From contig NZ_CP108054.1 in NCBI RefSeq assembly GCF_036173125.1, positions 4,526,001 to 4,590,000 on the forward strand: 64,000 nt of DNA, written 5' to 3'. Shown in pieces: positions 7,455 through 15,296 of this stretch (position 1 is its first letter; every line of letters begins with the position of its first letter). The position numbers and the translations under genes are program-made. Source of the stretch: Streptomyces sp. NBC_00286 (lineage in GTDB: Bacteria > Actinomycetota > Actinomycetes > Streptomycetales > Streptomycetaceae). Under the pieces are notes generated by a model. That model was not told the DNA's origin. It was given only the letters and a program-made list of their open reading frames with translations, and did no database searches.

Positions 7455-9019
7455 GACCGCTGCCCCTCGGTCACGGTACGGGCGGTCTTCGAGCCGTACG
7501 GTGTCGGGGTGAGCCGGTCCGCGAGCGGCAGGGCGTTCGGCGCCACGTCCGCGACCGGTACGCCCGACATCTGGGCCCGGACCTGCTCGCGGTAGCCGGC
7601 CGAGTTGTAGGCGCAGAACGGGATCAGCCGCCCGTCGGGGGTGATCTCCTCGACGCAGCACTTCATCAATTGTTTGACATTGAGGGTGTAGGGGTCCTGG
7701 AAGTCCTGCACCACGATCATGAACGCTTTGTCGTTGAGGTTCTTCACGGCCTGTGGGAGGTCGATGCCGCACGAGTCCGCGCAGTCCAACGCCTCGGCGG
7801 TGGTCCGCAGTTGCTCTTCGGTGGTGGCGGTGCCCATGAACGCGGAGGCCGACCAGAGCTTCTCCAGGGCCTCGCGGATGCCTACGTCGGGCATGACGCG
7901 GTTGGTGACGTAGTCGAGGTAGTCCTCGACCTGGAGCAGACGCGGGATGGGCACCACGGTGCGGTTGCCCGGTTCCCCGTCCACGAGAAGGTAGGTGATG
8001 GAGCGGCAGGTGGGGAAACAGCAGGGCACGGGGAAGAAGTCGCCCTTCTGGAACCACTGCGGGCGCTGGGCATTGATGAGCTTGATGACGTCGGGGTTGG
8101 TGAGCCGCTGGAGCGGGTCGAACTCCACGTGTCGGCCCGAGTGGGTGACCGGCTGGAACGCCACCGAGCGCACGGCCGGGTGGTCGATGCCGTACTCGAC
8201 GATGGCGCCCAACTCATGCTCGTTGAGGCCACGTTCGATGGCGGCGACGAGAGTGACCGTCAGTCCGGCCTCGGCGCAGTTGTCCAGCGCCCGTTGCTTG
8301 AACGTGCGCAGGTCCCGGCCGCGGATCTGACGGTGGGTGCGCTCGTCGAAGCCGTCGAACTGGAGATAGATGTTCACGGACCTGCCGGGGACCTGGTTGC
8401 GTTTGCCGAGCTCGGCGACGAAGTTCTTGTCGGTGGCGAGGCGGATGCCGTTGGTGTTGAGGTTGACGTTCTTGATCGGGCGGGCCTGGGCGAGGTCGAT
8501 GAAGTCGAGGATGTGCTGGTGGATGGTGGGCTCGCCGCCGGAGAACATCACCACTTCTGCCTCGCCCTCCGAGGCGACGAAGGCGTCGAGCATGGTCGCG
8601 CACTGCTCGTGGGTGATGGCGTAGCCGTCGGGTTGGTGGCCGGAGTCGGCGAAGCAGATCGGGCAGTCCAGATTGCAGCCGGTGTTGACCTCGATGATGC
8701 CCAGGCAGGCGTGCTGCTTGTGCTCCGGGCACAGCCCGCAGTCGCTGGGGCAGCCGTCCTTCACCTCGGTCTGGAAGGTGAGCGGGATCGTGCCGGGCTT
8801 GTTGAAGCGGGCCGAGGACAGGTACTCCTCGGCGTCGCCGTACACCAGGGCCTCGAACTCGCCGTGCTCGCGGCAGCGTTTACGCAGATACACCTTGTTG
8901 TCACGGATGTTGACCTGGGCGTCGACGGGGATCTTGCACAGGGGGCAGATCGACTTGGTGAACTCCACGAACACCTCGTCGCGGTCCACCTTGCGCCGTG
9001 GCGCGGATGCCTGGGTCAT
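7451..9019 (-). CDS. Radical SAM enzyme, tetraether-synthase (Tes/MJ0619)-like
   Basis: The 522-residue protein has the radical SAM motif CNLDCPIC (Cys115, Cys119, Cys122), plus two extra cysteine sets. One is an N-terminal rubredoxin-like knuckle (Cys25, Cys28, Cys49 with HG after it). The other is GCPSDCGLCPEHKQHACL (Cys90, Cys94, Cys97, Cys105). That combined arrangement is the hallmark of the Tes/GDGT-MAS/MJ0619 family, in which members join or modify unactivated lipid carbons. Further C-terminal cysteines (PVPCCFPTCRS, CADSCG, KCC) may bind more clusters. The ATG at 9019 follows GAGGAG. It sits between a MauE-like gene and a methyltransferase. Bacterial relatives mostly lack assigned substrates, so lipid modification is inference. 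Confidence 0.8.
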   Translation of the reverse strand: MTQASAPRRKVDRDEVFVEFTKSICPLCKIPVDAQVNIRDNKVYLRKRCREHGEFEALVYGDAEEYLSSARFNKPGTIPLTFQTEVKDGCPSDCGLCPEHKQHACLGIIEVNTGCNLDCPICFADSGHQPDGYAITHEQCATMLDAFVASEGEAEVVMFSGGEPTIHQHILDFIDLAQARPIKNVNLNTNGIRLATDKNFVAELGKRNQVPGRSVNIYLQFDGFDERTHRQIRGRDLRTFKQRALDNCAEAGLTVTLVAAIERGLNEHELGAIVEYGIDHPAVRSVAFQPVTHSGRHVEFDPLQRLTNPDVIKLINAQRPQWFQKGDFFPVPCCFPTCRSITYLLVDGEPGNRTVVPIPRLLQVEDYLDYVTNRVMPDVGIREALEKLWSASAFMGTATTEEQLRTTAEALDCADSCGIDLPQAVKNLNDKAFMIVVQDFQDPYTLNVKQLMKCCVEEITPDGRLIPFCAYNSAGYREQVRAQMSGVPVADVAPNALPLADRLTPTPYGSKTARTVTEGQRS

Positions 9020-9093
9020 CGGTACTCCTCACTCCGTTTGGGACGGGGTCGGCTGTTCGGCTTGGACACCGGAGCGTTCACGCCGTCCGGTCA

Positions 9094-9555
9094 TCACACG
9101 TCCGCTTCCTCATTCCGTAGCCCGTCCCGGTTGCGAGCACCAGCCGTGCCGAGAGGCGTAGAGGTGCTGCCGCGCAGCAGCAGACCGGCGTAGAGCAGCA
9201 GGAGTGCGTCCTGGACGAGCACGAACCAGCTCAGCCGCTGGGGCAGGTAGCGGCCGAAGCAGCCGCAGTTGGTCACGGTGAGCCCGCGTGCATACGCCTG
9301 TGCCGCCAGCAGCGCCCACGCCACCGCAACGCCGGTGAACACCCACACCGGCACTCTCGCCCGGGATCGCGGACGGGCCAGGAACCACACCCCGCACACC
9401 AGCTCGCCCGCGATCAGTGCCACGGCGAGCGCGGTCGCGCCCGCCCCGGAGACCAGCCCGTACGCGGCCAGAATGCCGGGCATCCGGCGGAAGGACGCAA
9501 GCTGCCCGGCCGCCATCGCGACGAACAACACACCCAGCACGATCCGCAGCACCAT
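9094..9555 (-). CDS. MauE/DoxX-like membrane protein
   Basis: The 153-residue protein has four hydrophobic segments. Between segments 3 and 4 lies the motif TNCGCFGRYLP, the cysteine signature of MauE and related DoxX-like proteins, which help maturation or thiol redox chemistry of partner proteins at the membrane. The chosen ATG at 9555 follows a GGGG run; a GTG three codons upstream is possible. It is the first gene of a leftward operon with the radical SAM enzyme (75-base gap) and the methyltransferase. A role as electron or thiol partner for that pathway is plausible but not shown. Two tandem palindromes lie 88-150 bases upstream. Confidence 0.78.
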   Translation of the reverse strand: MVLRIVLGVLFVAMAAGQLASFRRMPGILAAYGLVSGAGATALAVALIAGELVCGVWFLARPRSRARVPVWVFTGVAVAWALLAAQAYARGLTVTNCGCFGRYLPQRLSWFVLVQDALLLLYAGLLLRGSTSTPLGTAGARNRDGLRNEEADV

Positions 9556-9642
9556 GCCCCGCACGCTACGGCCGGAACGCGGCCGGGAACTGTAAGCGCG
9601 CTCACCGACCGGGCTCGCGGCCCGGCAGGCGGCAGCTTGTCG

Positions 9643-9704
9643 GGCGACGCGTCGCCGGAGGGGATACGCCTGCGGCGACGCGTCGCCGGAGGGGACACGC
9701 CTGC
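9643..9704. repeat. Two 31-bp tandem units, each with the palindrome GGCGACGCGTCGCC
   Basis: The perfect 14-bp palindrome occurs at 9643-9656 and again at 9674-9687. Both are followed by nearly the same 17 bases (one T/C difference). The pair lies upstream of the leftward MauE/radical SAM operon and so could be its operator. It could also be a small repeat expansion in a decayed gene. Confidence 0.55.
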
Positions 9705-9830
9705 CTCCTCGGCACGCTCCCGGCCGTCCTGCTCGGCTTCGCCTGCTGCGTACCGACCGTTCTGCTCGTCCTCGGCACCGGCACCGCCGCCCGAACTGCT
9801 GCCGGTGCTACCGCCCTGGTGGGTCAGTCC
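9702..9830 (+). pseudogene. Membrane protein C-terminal fragment
   Basis: On the plus strand a frame without a start reads LLGTLPAVLLGFACCVPT, then another hydrophobic run and an alanine-rich end. The CC-containing hairpin of two helices looks like the end of a real membrane protein, but the front is missing and the DNA before it is the tandem palindrome repeat. No function is assigned. Confidence 0.35.
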
Positions 9831-10471
9831 AGGGAGTCGAGGGCGGCGAGGATGTCGGCCGGTTCGGCGCGGCGGGTGTAGTCGGTGTCGACGAAAGCCC
9901 AGCGGATGGTGCCGGCGCGGTCGATGACGTAGGTGGCGGGCAGCGGGAGGGTGCGCGGGTGGCCGTCGTTGACGCGCTGGAGATCGAAGCCGAGCCTGTC
10001 GTAGACGGCGGCGAGGTCGTCGGGGAGGTCGAAGGCCAGACCGTACTGCTTGGCGGTGTCGGAGCCGAGGTCGCTGAGCACGTCGAAGGCCAGCTGGTGC
10101 TTCTCAGTGAGGGAGACGGACTCGTCGGGGATCTGCGGGGAGACCGCCACCAGGCGGGCGCCGTGTGCGGTGATGGCGTCGTGGTGCTGCTGGAGGGCGC
10201 GCAGGGCGAGGTTGCAGTACGGGCACCAGGCGCCGCGGTAGAAGGTCAGCACGGCGGGGCCCTGGGCCAGCAGGTCGTCCAGGGACAGGGTGTGTCCGGT
10301 CGCCGTGGGGAGGGTGAAGCGGGGGGCCTGCGCGCCGACGGTCAGGGCGCGGTCGGCCCGGCCGGAGTCGGCCAGTTCCCGGCCGGCCCGCTGCATGATC
10401 TCCCGGATTTCGGCGGGGATCTGCTGCTGGCGGGCTTGGTAGAAGGCGCGCAGCTCGGCGTTGAGGGTCAT
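9824..10471 (-). CDS. Peroxiredoxin-like (AhpC/TSA) protein
   Basis: The 215-residue protein has a helical N-terminal extension (residues 1-45) and then a thioredoxin-fold peroxiredoxin domain. The peroxidatic/resolving motif reads FYRGAWCPYCNLALRAL, a CxxC form seen in the bacterial peroxiredoxin-like family, and later LSDLGSDTAKQYGL and PATYVIDRAGTIRWAF complete the fold. It probably reduces peroxides with thiols in the cytoplasm. The ATG at 10471 follows AGGAGG. The gene is divergent from a TetR regulator across a 102-base gap with two dyads, which suggests direct control by that regulator. Confidence 0.88.
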   Translation of the reverse strand: MTLNAELRAFYQARQQQIPAEIREIMQRAGRELADSGRADRALTVGAQAPRFTLPTATGHTLSLDDLLAQGPAVLTFYRGAWCPYCNLALRALQQHHDAITAHGARLVAVSPQIPDESVSLTEKHQLAFDVLSDLGSDTAKQYGLAFDLPDDLAAVYDRLGFDLQRVNDGHPRTLPLPATYVIDRAGTIRWAFVDTDYTRRAEPADILAALDSLD

Positions 10472-10503
10472 GGGGATGGTCCTCCTGGGTCACGACTCAA
10501 CTC

Positions 10504-10557
10504 GGAACGACCATTCCAAGATAGTGGAGGCGAGGGTATCCTGGAACCCTCGTTTCA
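10504..10557. promoter_or_regulatory. Two dyad sites between peroxiredoxin and TetR genes
   Basis: GGAACGACCATTCC (10504-10517) and TGGAACCCTCGTTTCA (10542-10557) are similar imperfect inverted repeats built on GGAAC and its complement. They are placed symmetrically in the divergent promoter region. They are the natural operator candidates for the TetR protein encoded at 10574. Confidence 0.5.
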
Positions 10558-10573
10558 AGTTGGTGGGTGAGGC

Positions 10574-11173
10574 ATGCCGGACATCAAGCACTTCGACCCG
10601 GACACGGCCCTGGAGACGGTGGTCCGCCTGTTCTGGCGGCAGGGTGTGGCCTCCACCGGCATCCAGGACGTCGTCGCCGCGACCGGGCTCAACCGCTCCA
10701 GCCTGTACGCCACGTTCGGCGGCAAGCAGGAGCTCTACCGCGCCGCGCTGCGCCGCTACGTGGAACAGCGGTCCGAGCCGGCGTTCCGGCGGCTGGCCGA
10801 GGACGAGCGGGGACTGCCCGCCATCGCCGACTTCTTCACCGGCCTGATCGAGGCGCGCTGCTCGGGCGAGTACGCCCGCTGGGGCTGCATGGTGTCCAAC
10901 GCGCATGCCGGGGCCGAGCACAGTGATTCCGAGGTGCGCGCCGTCCTGGACCGGCACCACCAGCAACTGCGGGACGCGATGCACGCGGCGCTCGTCACCG
11001 CCGATGCGCAGGGGCAGCTCTCCGCCGGCTGCGACCTCGGTGCCTGCGCCGACCTGCTGGCGCTGCTCGCGTATGGCGTCAACCTCCGCTCCCGCGCCGG
11101 AGCGGACGCACGTGACCTGGGCAGAACGGTGACCGCCGCCCTCGCCTCGCTCGGCGGCCCGGCGGCACCCTGA
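10574..11173 (+). CDS. TetR-family transcriptional regulator
   Basis: The 199-residue protein has the TetR N-terminal DNA-binding bundle: ALETVVRLFWRQGVASTGIQDVV, a recognition helix with TGLNRSSLYATFGGKQELY (about residues 35-53), and an alpha-helical ligand domain containing a cysteine (RWGCMVSNA). Members of this subgroup often sense oxidants or electrophiles. The ATG at 10574 follows GGTGAGG. It is transcribed away from the peroxiredoxin gene; autoregulation and control of the neighbour through the dyads at 10504-10557 are likely. Confidence 0.9.
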   Translation: MPDIKHFDPDTALETVVRLFWRQGVASTGIQDVVAATGLNRSSLYATFGGKQELYRAALRRYVEQRSEPAFRRLAEDERGLPAIADFFTGLIEARCSGEYARWGCMVSNAHAGAEHSDSEVRAVLDRHHQQLRDAMHAALVTADAQGQLSAGCDLGACADLLALLAYGVNLRSRAGADARDLGRTVTAALASLGGPAAP

Positions 11174-11186
11174 CGGCTCCCGCCAG

Positions 11187-11759
11187 TCAGCGCCGGGCCC
11201 TGCGCTCCGCCTCCTCCTTGACCGCGGCGAGCGATCCGGCGACGGCCGCCTCCCAGCGGGCGGCCACCTTCTCACCCCACCAGGCTCCGGCCCGCCACAG
11301 GTCCGTGCCCAGCTCTCCCTCATACACCAAGCGGGTGCCCGCCGCCTGCTCGGTCAGGAGGAAGGCTTCGACCACATGCGGGACCGGTCCGCGCACCAGC
11401 CGGAAGTCGACGCGCTCGGGCCGGGTGAACCGCACAGTCTCCACCGTCACGGCCTTGATCCTGCCGCCGGCCAGCGGCGTGACGTGGGCGGCCAGCACCA
11501 TGTCGCTGCCACGCTCGATGACCTGGACCTTCTCCCGCATCGCCCGCGTGGCCCGCCCCAGATACGGCTGGGCGATCACCTCGAACACGATGTCCCGGGG
11601 CGCGGCGACATGCAGCGTCTGTGGGCCAAGCGGCCGGATGCACCGGCCTACACCCATATCGAGCGGGAGCGCGCCGCTGACCAGCCCGGCATACCCGCCC
11701 GCGACGACGGCCGCGGCCCCGGCGGTCCAGGCGGCGGCCCGGGCCGGGCGGCCGGTCAC
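11187..11759 (-). CDS. SRPBCC-fold (polyketide cyclase/START-like) protein with N-terminal membrane segment
   Basis: The GTG at 11759 overlaps the stop of the DUF427 gene (GTGA). After a hydrophobic N-terminal stretch (residues 8-30) the protein shows the START-like pattern: TLHVAAPRDIVFEVIAQPY, RIKAVTVETVRFTRPERVDFRLVRG, and a final long helix AARWEAAVAGSLAAVKEEAERR. Such folds bind hydrophobic ligands or act as cyclases/aromatases. With an anchor it may act on membrane lipids. The pair with DUF427 recurs in actinobacteria. The ligand is unknown. Confidence 0.75.
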   Translation of the reverse strand: MTGRPARAAAWTAGAAAVVAGGYAGLVSGALPLDMGVGRCIRPLGPQTLHVAAPRDIVFEVIAQPYLGRATRAMREKVQVIERGSDMVLAAHVTPLAGGRIKAVTVETVRFTRPERVDFRLVRGPVPHVVEAFLLTEQAAGTRLVYEGELGTDLWRAGAWWGEKVAARWEAAVAGSLAAVKEEAERRARR

Positions 11760-12058
11760 GGCGTGGCCTCCGGCTCGCCCTCGACAGTGATGCCCTGCCA
11801 GAACGCGACATGGTTCTTGATCCGGCGGGCCAGCGGGCTCGGGTGCGGGTAGTACCAGGCCGCATCCGGGTTCACCACGCCGTCCACGGTGACGGTGTAG
11901 TACCGGGCCAGTCCCTTCCAGAAGCACAGCGACCGCGTTCGGCTCTGGGTGAAGTACTGGCGGTGCAGAGATTCGGGCGGGAAGTAGTGGTTGCCCTCGA
12001 CGATCACCGTGCGGTCCGCTTCCGCGATCACCGCGTTGTTCCATACAGCCCGCAGCAT
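11756..12058 (-). CDS. DUF427-domain protein
   Basis: The roughly 100-residue protein is essentially one DUF427 domain: RAVWNNAVIAEADRTVIVEGNHYFP, then FWKGLARYYTVTVDG and a DAAWYYPHPSPLARRIKNHVAFW core with a conserved tryptophan/tyrosine pattern. Function of the family is unproven. The ATG at 12058 was chosen because GAGGAG sits 7 bases ahead; an ATG two codons earlier is too close to it. It is translationally coupled to the START-like protein downstream. Confidence 0.8.
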   Translation of the reverse strand: MLRAVWNNAVIAEADRTVIVEGNHYFPPESLHRQYFTQSRTRSLCFWKGLARYYTVTVDGVVNPDAAWYYPHPSPLARRIKNHVAFWQGITVEGEPEATP

Positions 12059-12215
12059 GGCCATGCTCCTCGTCGCACCTCAAAGACCTTCCTTCGCCCT
12101 GCCACGCTATGCACGACCCGGCCCCGGTTCGGTGAGCGCGCTCACGGTTCTTCACACAAGGGTGAGGTCTACCGTGACCCACGTGAGGTCGCCCTGGTTC
12201 ACGGAGGGGAAGACC

Positions 12216-12530
12216 ATGGAACTCGTCGTGCTCGCGGTACCCGACTGCCCGAACGCGCCCGCGATGCTGCAGCGACTGGAGCAGGTGCTGCCCGAGAGTG
12301 CCGCGTCGGTGGACGTCCGGGTGATCAGCAGTGAGGAGGAGGCGGCCCGGTATGGCATGCACGGCTCCCCGACTCTGCTGGTCAACGGCACCGACCCCTT
12401 CGCTGTGCCGGAGGCGACTGTCAGCGTCTCGTGCCGGATCTACCGTGACGCCGACGGGCGTGCCGCCGGTGCCCCGAGCGTGGAGCAGCTGGCAGCGGCT
12501 CTCCAGCAGGCCCGCCCCGCCGGGGGCTGA
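12216..12530 (+). CDS. Thioredoxin-like small protein with single active-site cysteine
   Basis: The 104-residue protein starts with LVVLAVPDCPNAPAMLQRLEQ, a thioredoxin-like first strand and active-site loop in which the usual CxxC is CPNA. It continues with VISSEEEAARYGMHGSPTLLVNGTDP, the cis-proline strand of the fold, and a CRIYRD segment. Proteins of this kind occur in actinobacteria as small thiol proteins of uncertain role. The ATG at 12216 follows GGAGGGG. It stands alone, divergent from the DUF427 gene. Confidence 0.8.
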   Translation: MELVVLAVPDCPNAPAMLQRLEQVLPESAASVDVRVISSEEEAARYGMHGSPTLLVNGTDPFAVPEATVSVSCRIYRDADGRAAGAPSVEQLAAALQQARPAGG

Positions 12531-12732
12531 GACGTCCCGCTGGAGCCGGCGGCCGAGAGTGTTTTGGCCCTGTGGCTTCGCTGTGGGTGCTCCAGGTTCC
12601 GCCTGCTGCGGGTGATGGTGGCCGGGCGGCGTGGAGGTAGGCGGAGTGCGGGAGTTCCAGCGGGGTGCGTGCGGCTGCACATCCTGCATCATGCGGCCGA
12701 GGTCAATGGTCGGGGAAGGGCGGTCGGTCCGG

Positions 12733-14235
12733 TCAGTGGCTGCCGGTCAGCTGTCCGGCAAGGCGCCCGTGCATGTCGGCGCTGGGCTTGTTCAGGCCGA
12801 TGATCGTGACCTTCTTGCCCCGCTGGGCGTACTTGGTCTCGACCGCGTCCAGAGCGGCCACAGAGGAAGCGTCCCAGATGTGGGCGTCGGAGAGATCGAT
12901 GACCACGTCGTCCGGGTCGTCCTTGTAGTTGAACTGGTAGACGAGGTCGTTGGAGGAGGCGAAGAACAGCTCGCCGGTGACCGCGTAGACGACCTGGTTG
13001 CCGTCGGGGTCGACGACGCCGGAGACGTTGACCATGTGCGCGACGCGCTTGGCGAAGATCACCATCGCGGTGATGCAGCCCACGACGACGCCGATGGCCA
13101 GGTTGTGGGTGGCGACCACACACGCGACCGTGACGACCATGACGGTCATCTCGCCGAGCGGCATCCGCTTGACGGTCTTGGGGGCGATGGAGTGCCAGTC
13201 GAAGGTGGCCACCGACACCATGATCATGACGGCGACCAGGGCGGCCATCGGGATGTCGGAGACAACCGGGCCGAAGGCGATGCACAGCACCATCAGGAAG
13301 GACCCCGCCAGGAACGTCGACAGGCGGGTGCGGGCCCCGGAGACCCGTACGTTGATCATGGTCTGGCCGATCATGGCACAGCCGCCCATGCCGCCGAAGA
13401 AGCCGGTGACGATGTTGGCGATGCCCTGACCGATCGACTCGCGGGTCTTGCCCGAGTGAGTGTCGGTGATGTCGTCGACCAGCTTGGCCGTCATCAGCGA
13501 CTCCATCAGTCCGACCAGCGCCATGGCGAACGCGTACGGGGCGATGGTGGTCAGCGTGTCCATCGTGAAGGGCACATCGGGCAGGCCCGGCACGGGGAGG
13601 GAGGACGGCAGGTCGCCCTTGTCACCGACGGTCGGCACCGCGATCCCGGCCGCCACAGTGATCACCGTCAGGATGACGATGGAGACCAGCGGAGCCGGGA
13701 CGACCGTGGTGACCTTGGGGAAGAACACCATCAGCGCCAAGCCGCCGATGACTAGCGGGTAGACCATCCACGGCACGCCCGTCAGCTCCGGCACCTGCGC
13801 CATGAAGATCAGGATGGCGAGGGCGTTGACGAAGCCGACCATGACACTGCGCGGCACAAACCGCATGAGCTTGGCCACACCGAGCGCGCCCAGGATCACC
13901 TGGAAGACTCCGCCGAGGATCACCGCCGCAACGAGGTAGCCCAGCCCGTGTTCCCGGTTGAGCGGGGCGATGACCAGGGCGATCGCGCCGGTCGCCGCGG
14001 AGATCATGGCCTTGCGGCCGCCCACGACCGAGATGACGACGGCCATCGTGAAGGAGGCGAACAGGCCGACCGCCGGGTCGACCCCGGCGATGATGGAGAA
14101 GGAGATCGCCTCGGGGATCAGGGCCAGGGCGACAACCAGACCGGCCAGCACCTCGGTGCGCAGGACCTTCGGGGAGTCGAGCCAGTCGGGTTTGGACAGG
14201 CGGAACTTCGGGGCTGCGGGCAGCAATGAGGACAT
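12733..14235 (-). CDS. SulP-family inorganic anion transporter with STAS domain
   Basis: The 500-residue protein has the SulP signature near the N-terminus ([25 protein letters not shown]), about ten to twelve membrane helices, and a C-terminal STAS domain (about residues 385-490) with [22 protein letters not shown]. SulP proteins carry sulfate or bicarbonate. With a MerR neighbour this could be a bicarbonate transporter, but the substrate is not readable. ATG 14235 was taken; an upstream in-frame GTG (14259) is possible and neither start has a strong ribosome site. It is divergent from the MerR gene across an interval containing a near-perfect dyad. Confidence 0.9.
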   Translation of the reverse strand: MSSLLPAAPKFRLSKPDWLDSPKVLRTEVLAGLVVALALIPEAISFSIIAGVDPAVGLFASFTMAVVISVVGGRKAMISAATGAIALVIAPLNREHGLGYLVAAVILGGVFQVILGALGVAKLMRFVPRSVMVGFVNALAILIFMAQVPELTGVPWMVYPLVIGGLALMVFFPKVTTVVPAPLVSIVILTVITVAAGIAVPTVGDKGDLPSSLPVPGLPDVPFTMDTLTTIAPYAFAMALVGLMESLMTAKLVDDITDTHSGKTRESIGQGIANIVTGFFGGMGGCAMIGQTMINVRVSGARTRLSTFLAGSFLMVLCIAFGPVVSDIPMAALVAVMIMVSVATFDWHSIAPKTVKRMPLGEMTVMVVTVACVVATHNLAIGVVVGCITAMVIFAKRVAHMVNVSGVVDPDGNQVVYAVTGELFFASSNDLVYQFNYKDDPDDVVIDLSDAHIWDASSVAALDAVETKYAQRGKKVTIIGLNKPSADMHGRLAGQLTGSH

Positions 14236-14496
14236 GCAACCGTTTCTGTTCAGGCGCACGCGTCACCGGCGGGGGCACGTCCGCGTCGTACATGACTCCA
14301 CGCACAGGAGGGGCGGAGTCCCTCGGCGGCCCGGCCACTTCAGCGAGGCCCAGCCGATCTGTGTGACAGCCGTCCGGCTGCCGGTCGGGCATCATGGCCC
14401 GGAAGTCTTGGGATGCCATCGGGGCCCGGTCGGGGCCCGCGCCATGACGGTTCGCTGGTGCCGTCCCTCTCGACGACAGCGGCGAACACGAAGAGA

Positions 14497-14520
14497 CTCT
14501 ACCCTGACGTGAGGGCAGAG
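14497..14520. promoter_or_regulatory. 24-bp MerR-type operator candidate
   Basis: CTCTxCCCT at 14497-14505 and AGGGxAGAG at 14512-14520 are exact inverted arms around a six-base centre. The site lies in the SulP/MerR divergent region. MerR-family proteins bind long dyads inside promoters with lengthened spacers, so this is the likely control point for the SulP gene. Confidence 0.55.
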
Positions 14521-14642
14521 TGCGGCGTACGGCATGCGAAGCACAGGTAAACGCCCATCAAGATCCTGTGATTCACCTCACGTAGGCTGCGGTGCTTTAC
14601 GGATTCGAAGACCGAAGGAACAACGAAGGGGATCATGGGGCG

Positions 14643-15059
14643 ATGACGGATCAGCGGCAGATGCAGATCGGCGAAGTGGCCGAACGGACCGGTTTGTCGC
14701 TGCGCACCATCCGGCACTACGAGGAAGTCGGCCTCGTCATCCCCTCGGCCCGCAGCAAGGGCGGCTTCCGGCTGTATACCGAGTCCGATGTCGAGCGGCT
14801 GATGGTGATCCGCCGGATGAAGCCGCTGGACTTCTCCCTGGAGGAGATGCGCGACCTGCTGGAGATCACAGACCGGCTCGCCGCCTCCGACAACCCGCCC
14901 TCCGGCGAGGAGCTGGAGCGCCTGCGGGAGCGGCTCGACTCCTACCGCAAGGTGGCCGACGCCCGCTGCGAGACCCTGCGGGCCCGCCTGGAGATGGCCG
15001 AGGACTTCGCCGCCACACTGCGCCGCCGCTTGCAGGCGGACGCCCGCGCAGGCGCCTGA
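14643..15059 (+). CDS. MerR-family transcriptional regulator
   Basis: The 138-residue protein has the MerR DNA-binding domain: QIGEVAERTGLSLRTIRHYEEVGLV, then SKGGFRLYTESDVERLMVIRRMK, and a coiled-coil C-terminal part (residues 85-130) without the cysteine metal site of MerR/CueR. The ligand is therefore not an obvious metal. ATG 14643 was chosen from the start of family similarity, with a GAAGGGG stretch upstream. Its divergence from the SulP transporter and the shared dyad imply that it controls that transporter. Confidence 0.88.
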   Translation: MTDQRQMQIGEVAERTGLSLRTIRHYEEVGLVIPSARSKGGFRLYTESDVERLMVIRRMKPLDFSLEEMRDLLEITDRLAASDNPPSGEELERLRERLDSYRKVADARCETLRARLEMAEDFAATLRRRLQADARAGA

Positions 15060-15296
15060 GCCGCTCCGGTCGCGGTACGAGATGAGGGGTGCGGCCCGTG
15101 GCGGACCGCGCCCCTCGATGCTGTCCGGCCGCGTGACGGTCAGCCGCCAACAGCTCCCGGCACCTCTTCGGTGACGCCGTTCAGCGGCGAGGCCGGATCA
15201 CTTCCGTCCCGAGCCCGACACGCCCATGACCACGACCAATGGAGCATGGTTCTCCGACATGCGTCCAGGCTAGGGTCTGCCTTCGAGTCCTGCGGT

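Noticed and set aside
7451..9019. Calling the radical SAM enzyme a tetraether lipid synthase outright
   Set aside because: Only the cysteine layout is shared; bacterial relatives include many of unknown substrate, so only family likeness is stated.
12733..14235. Long open frames antisense to real genes (for example opposite SulP, NhaA, flotillin and the giant ATPase)
   Set aside because: High third-position GC keeps antisense frames open in Streptomyces; these have Arg/Gly/Asp-rich translations, no ribosome sites and no family motifs.
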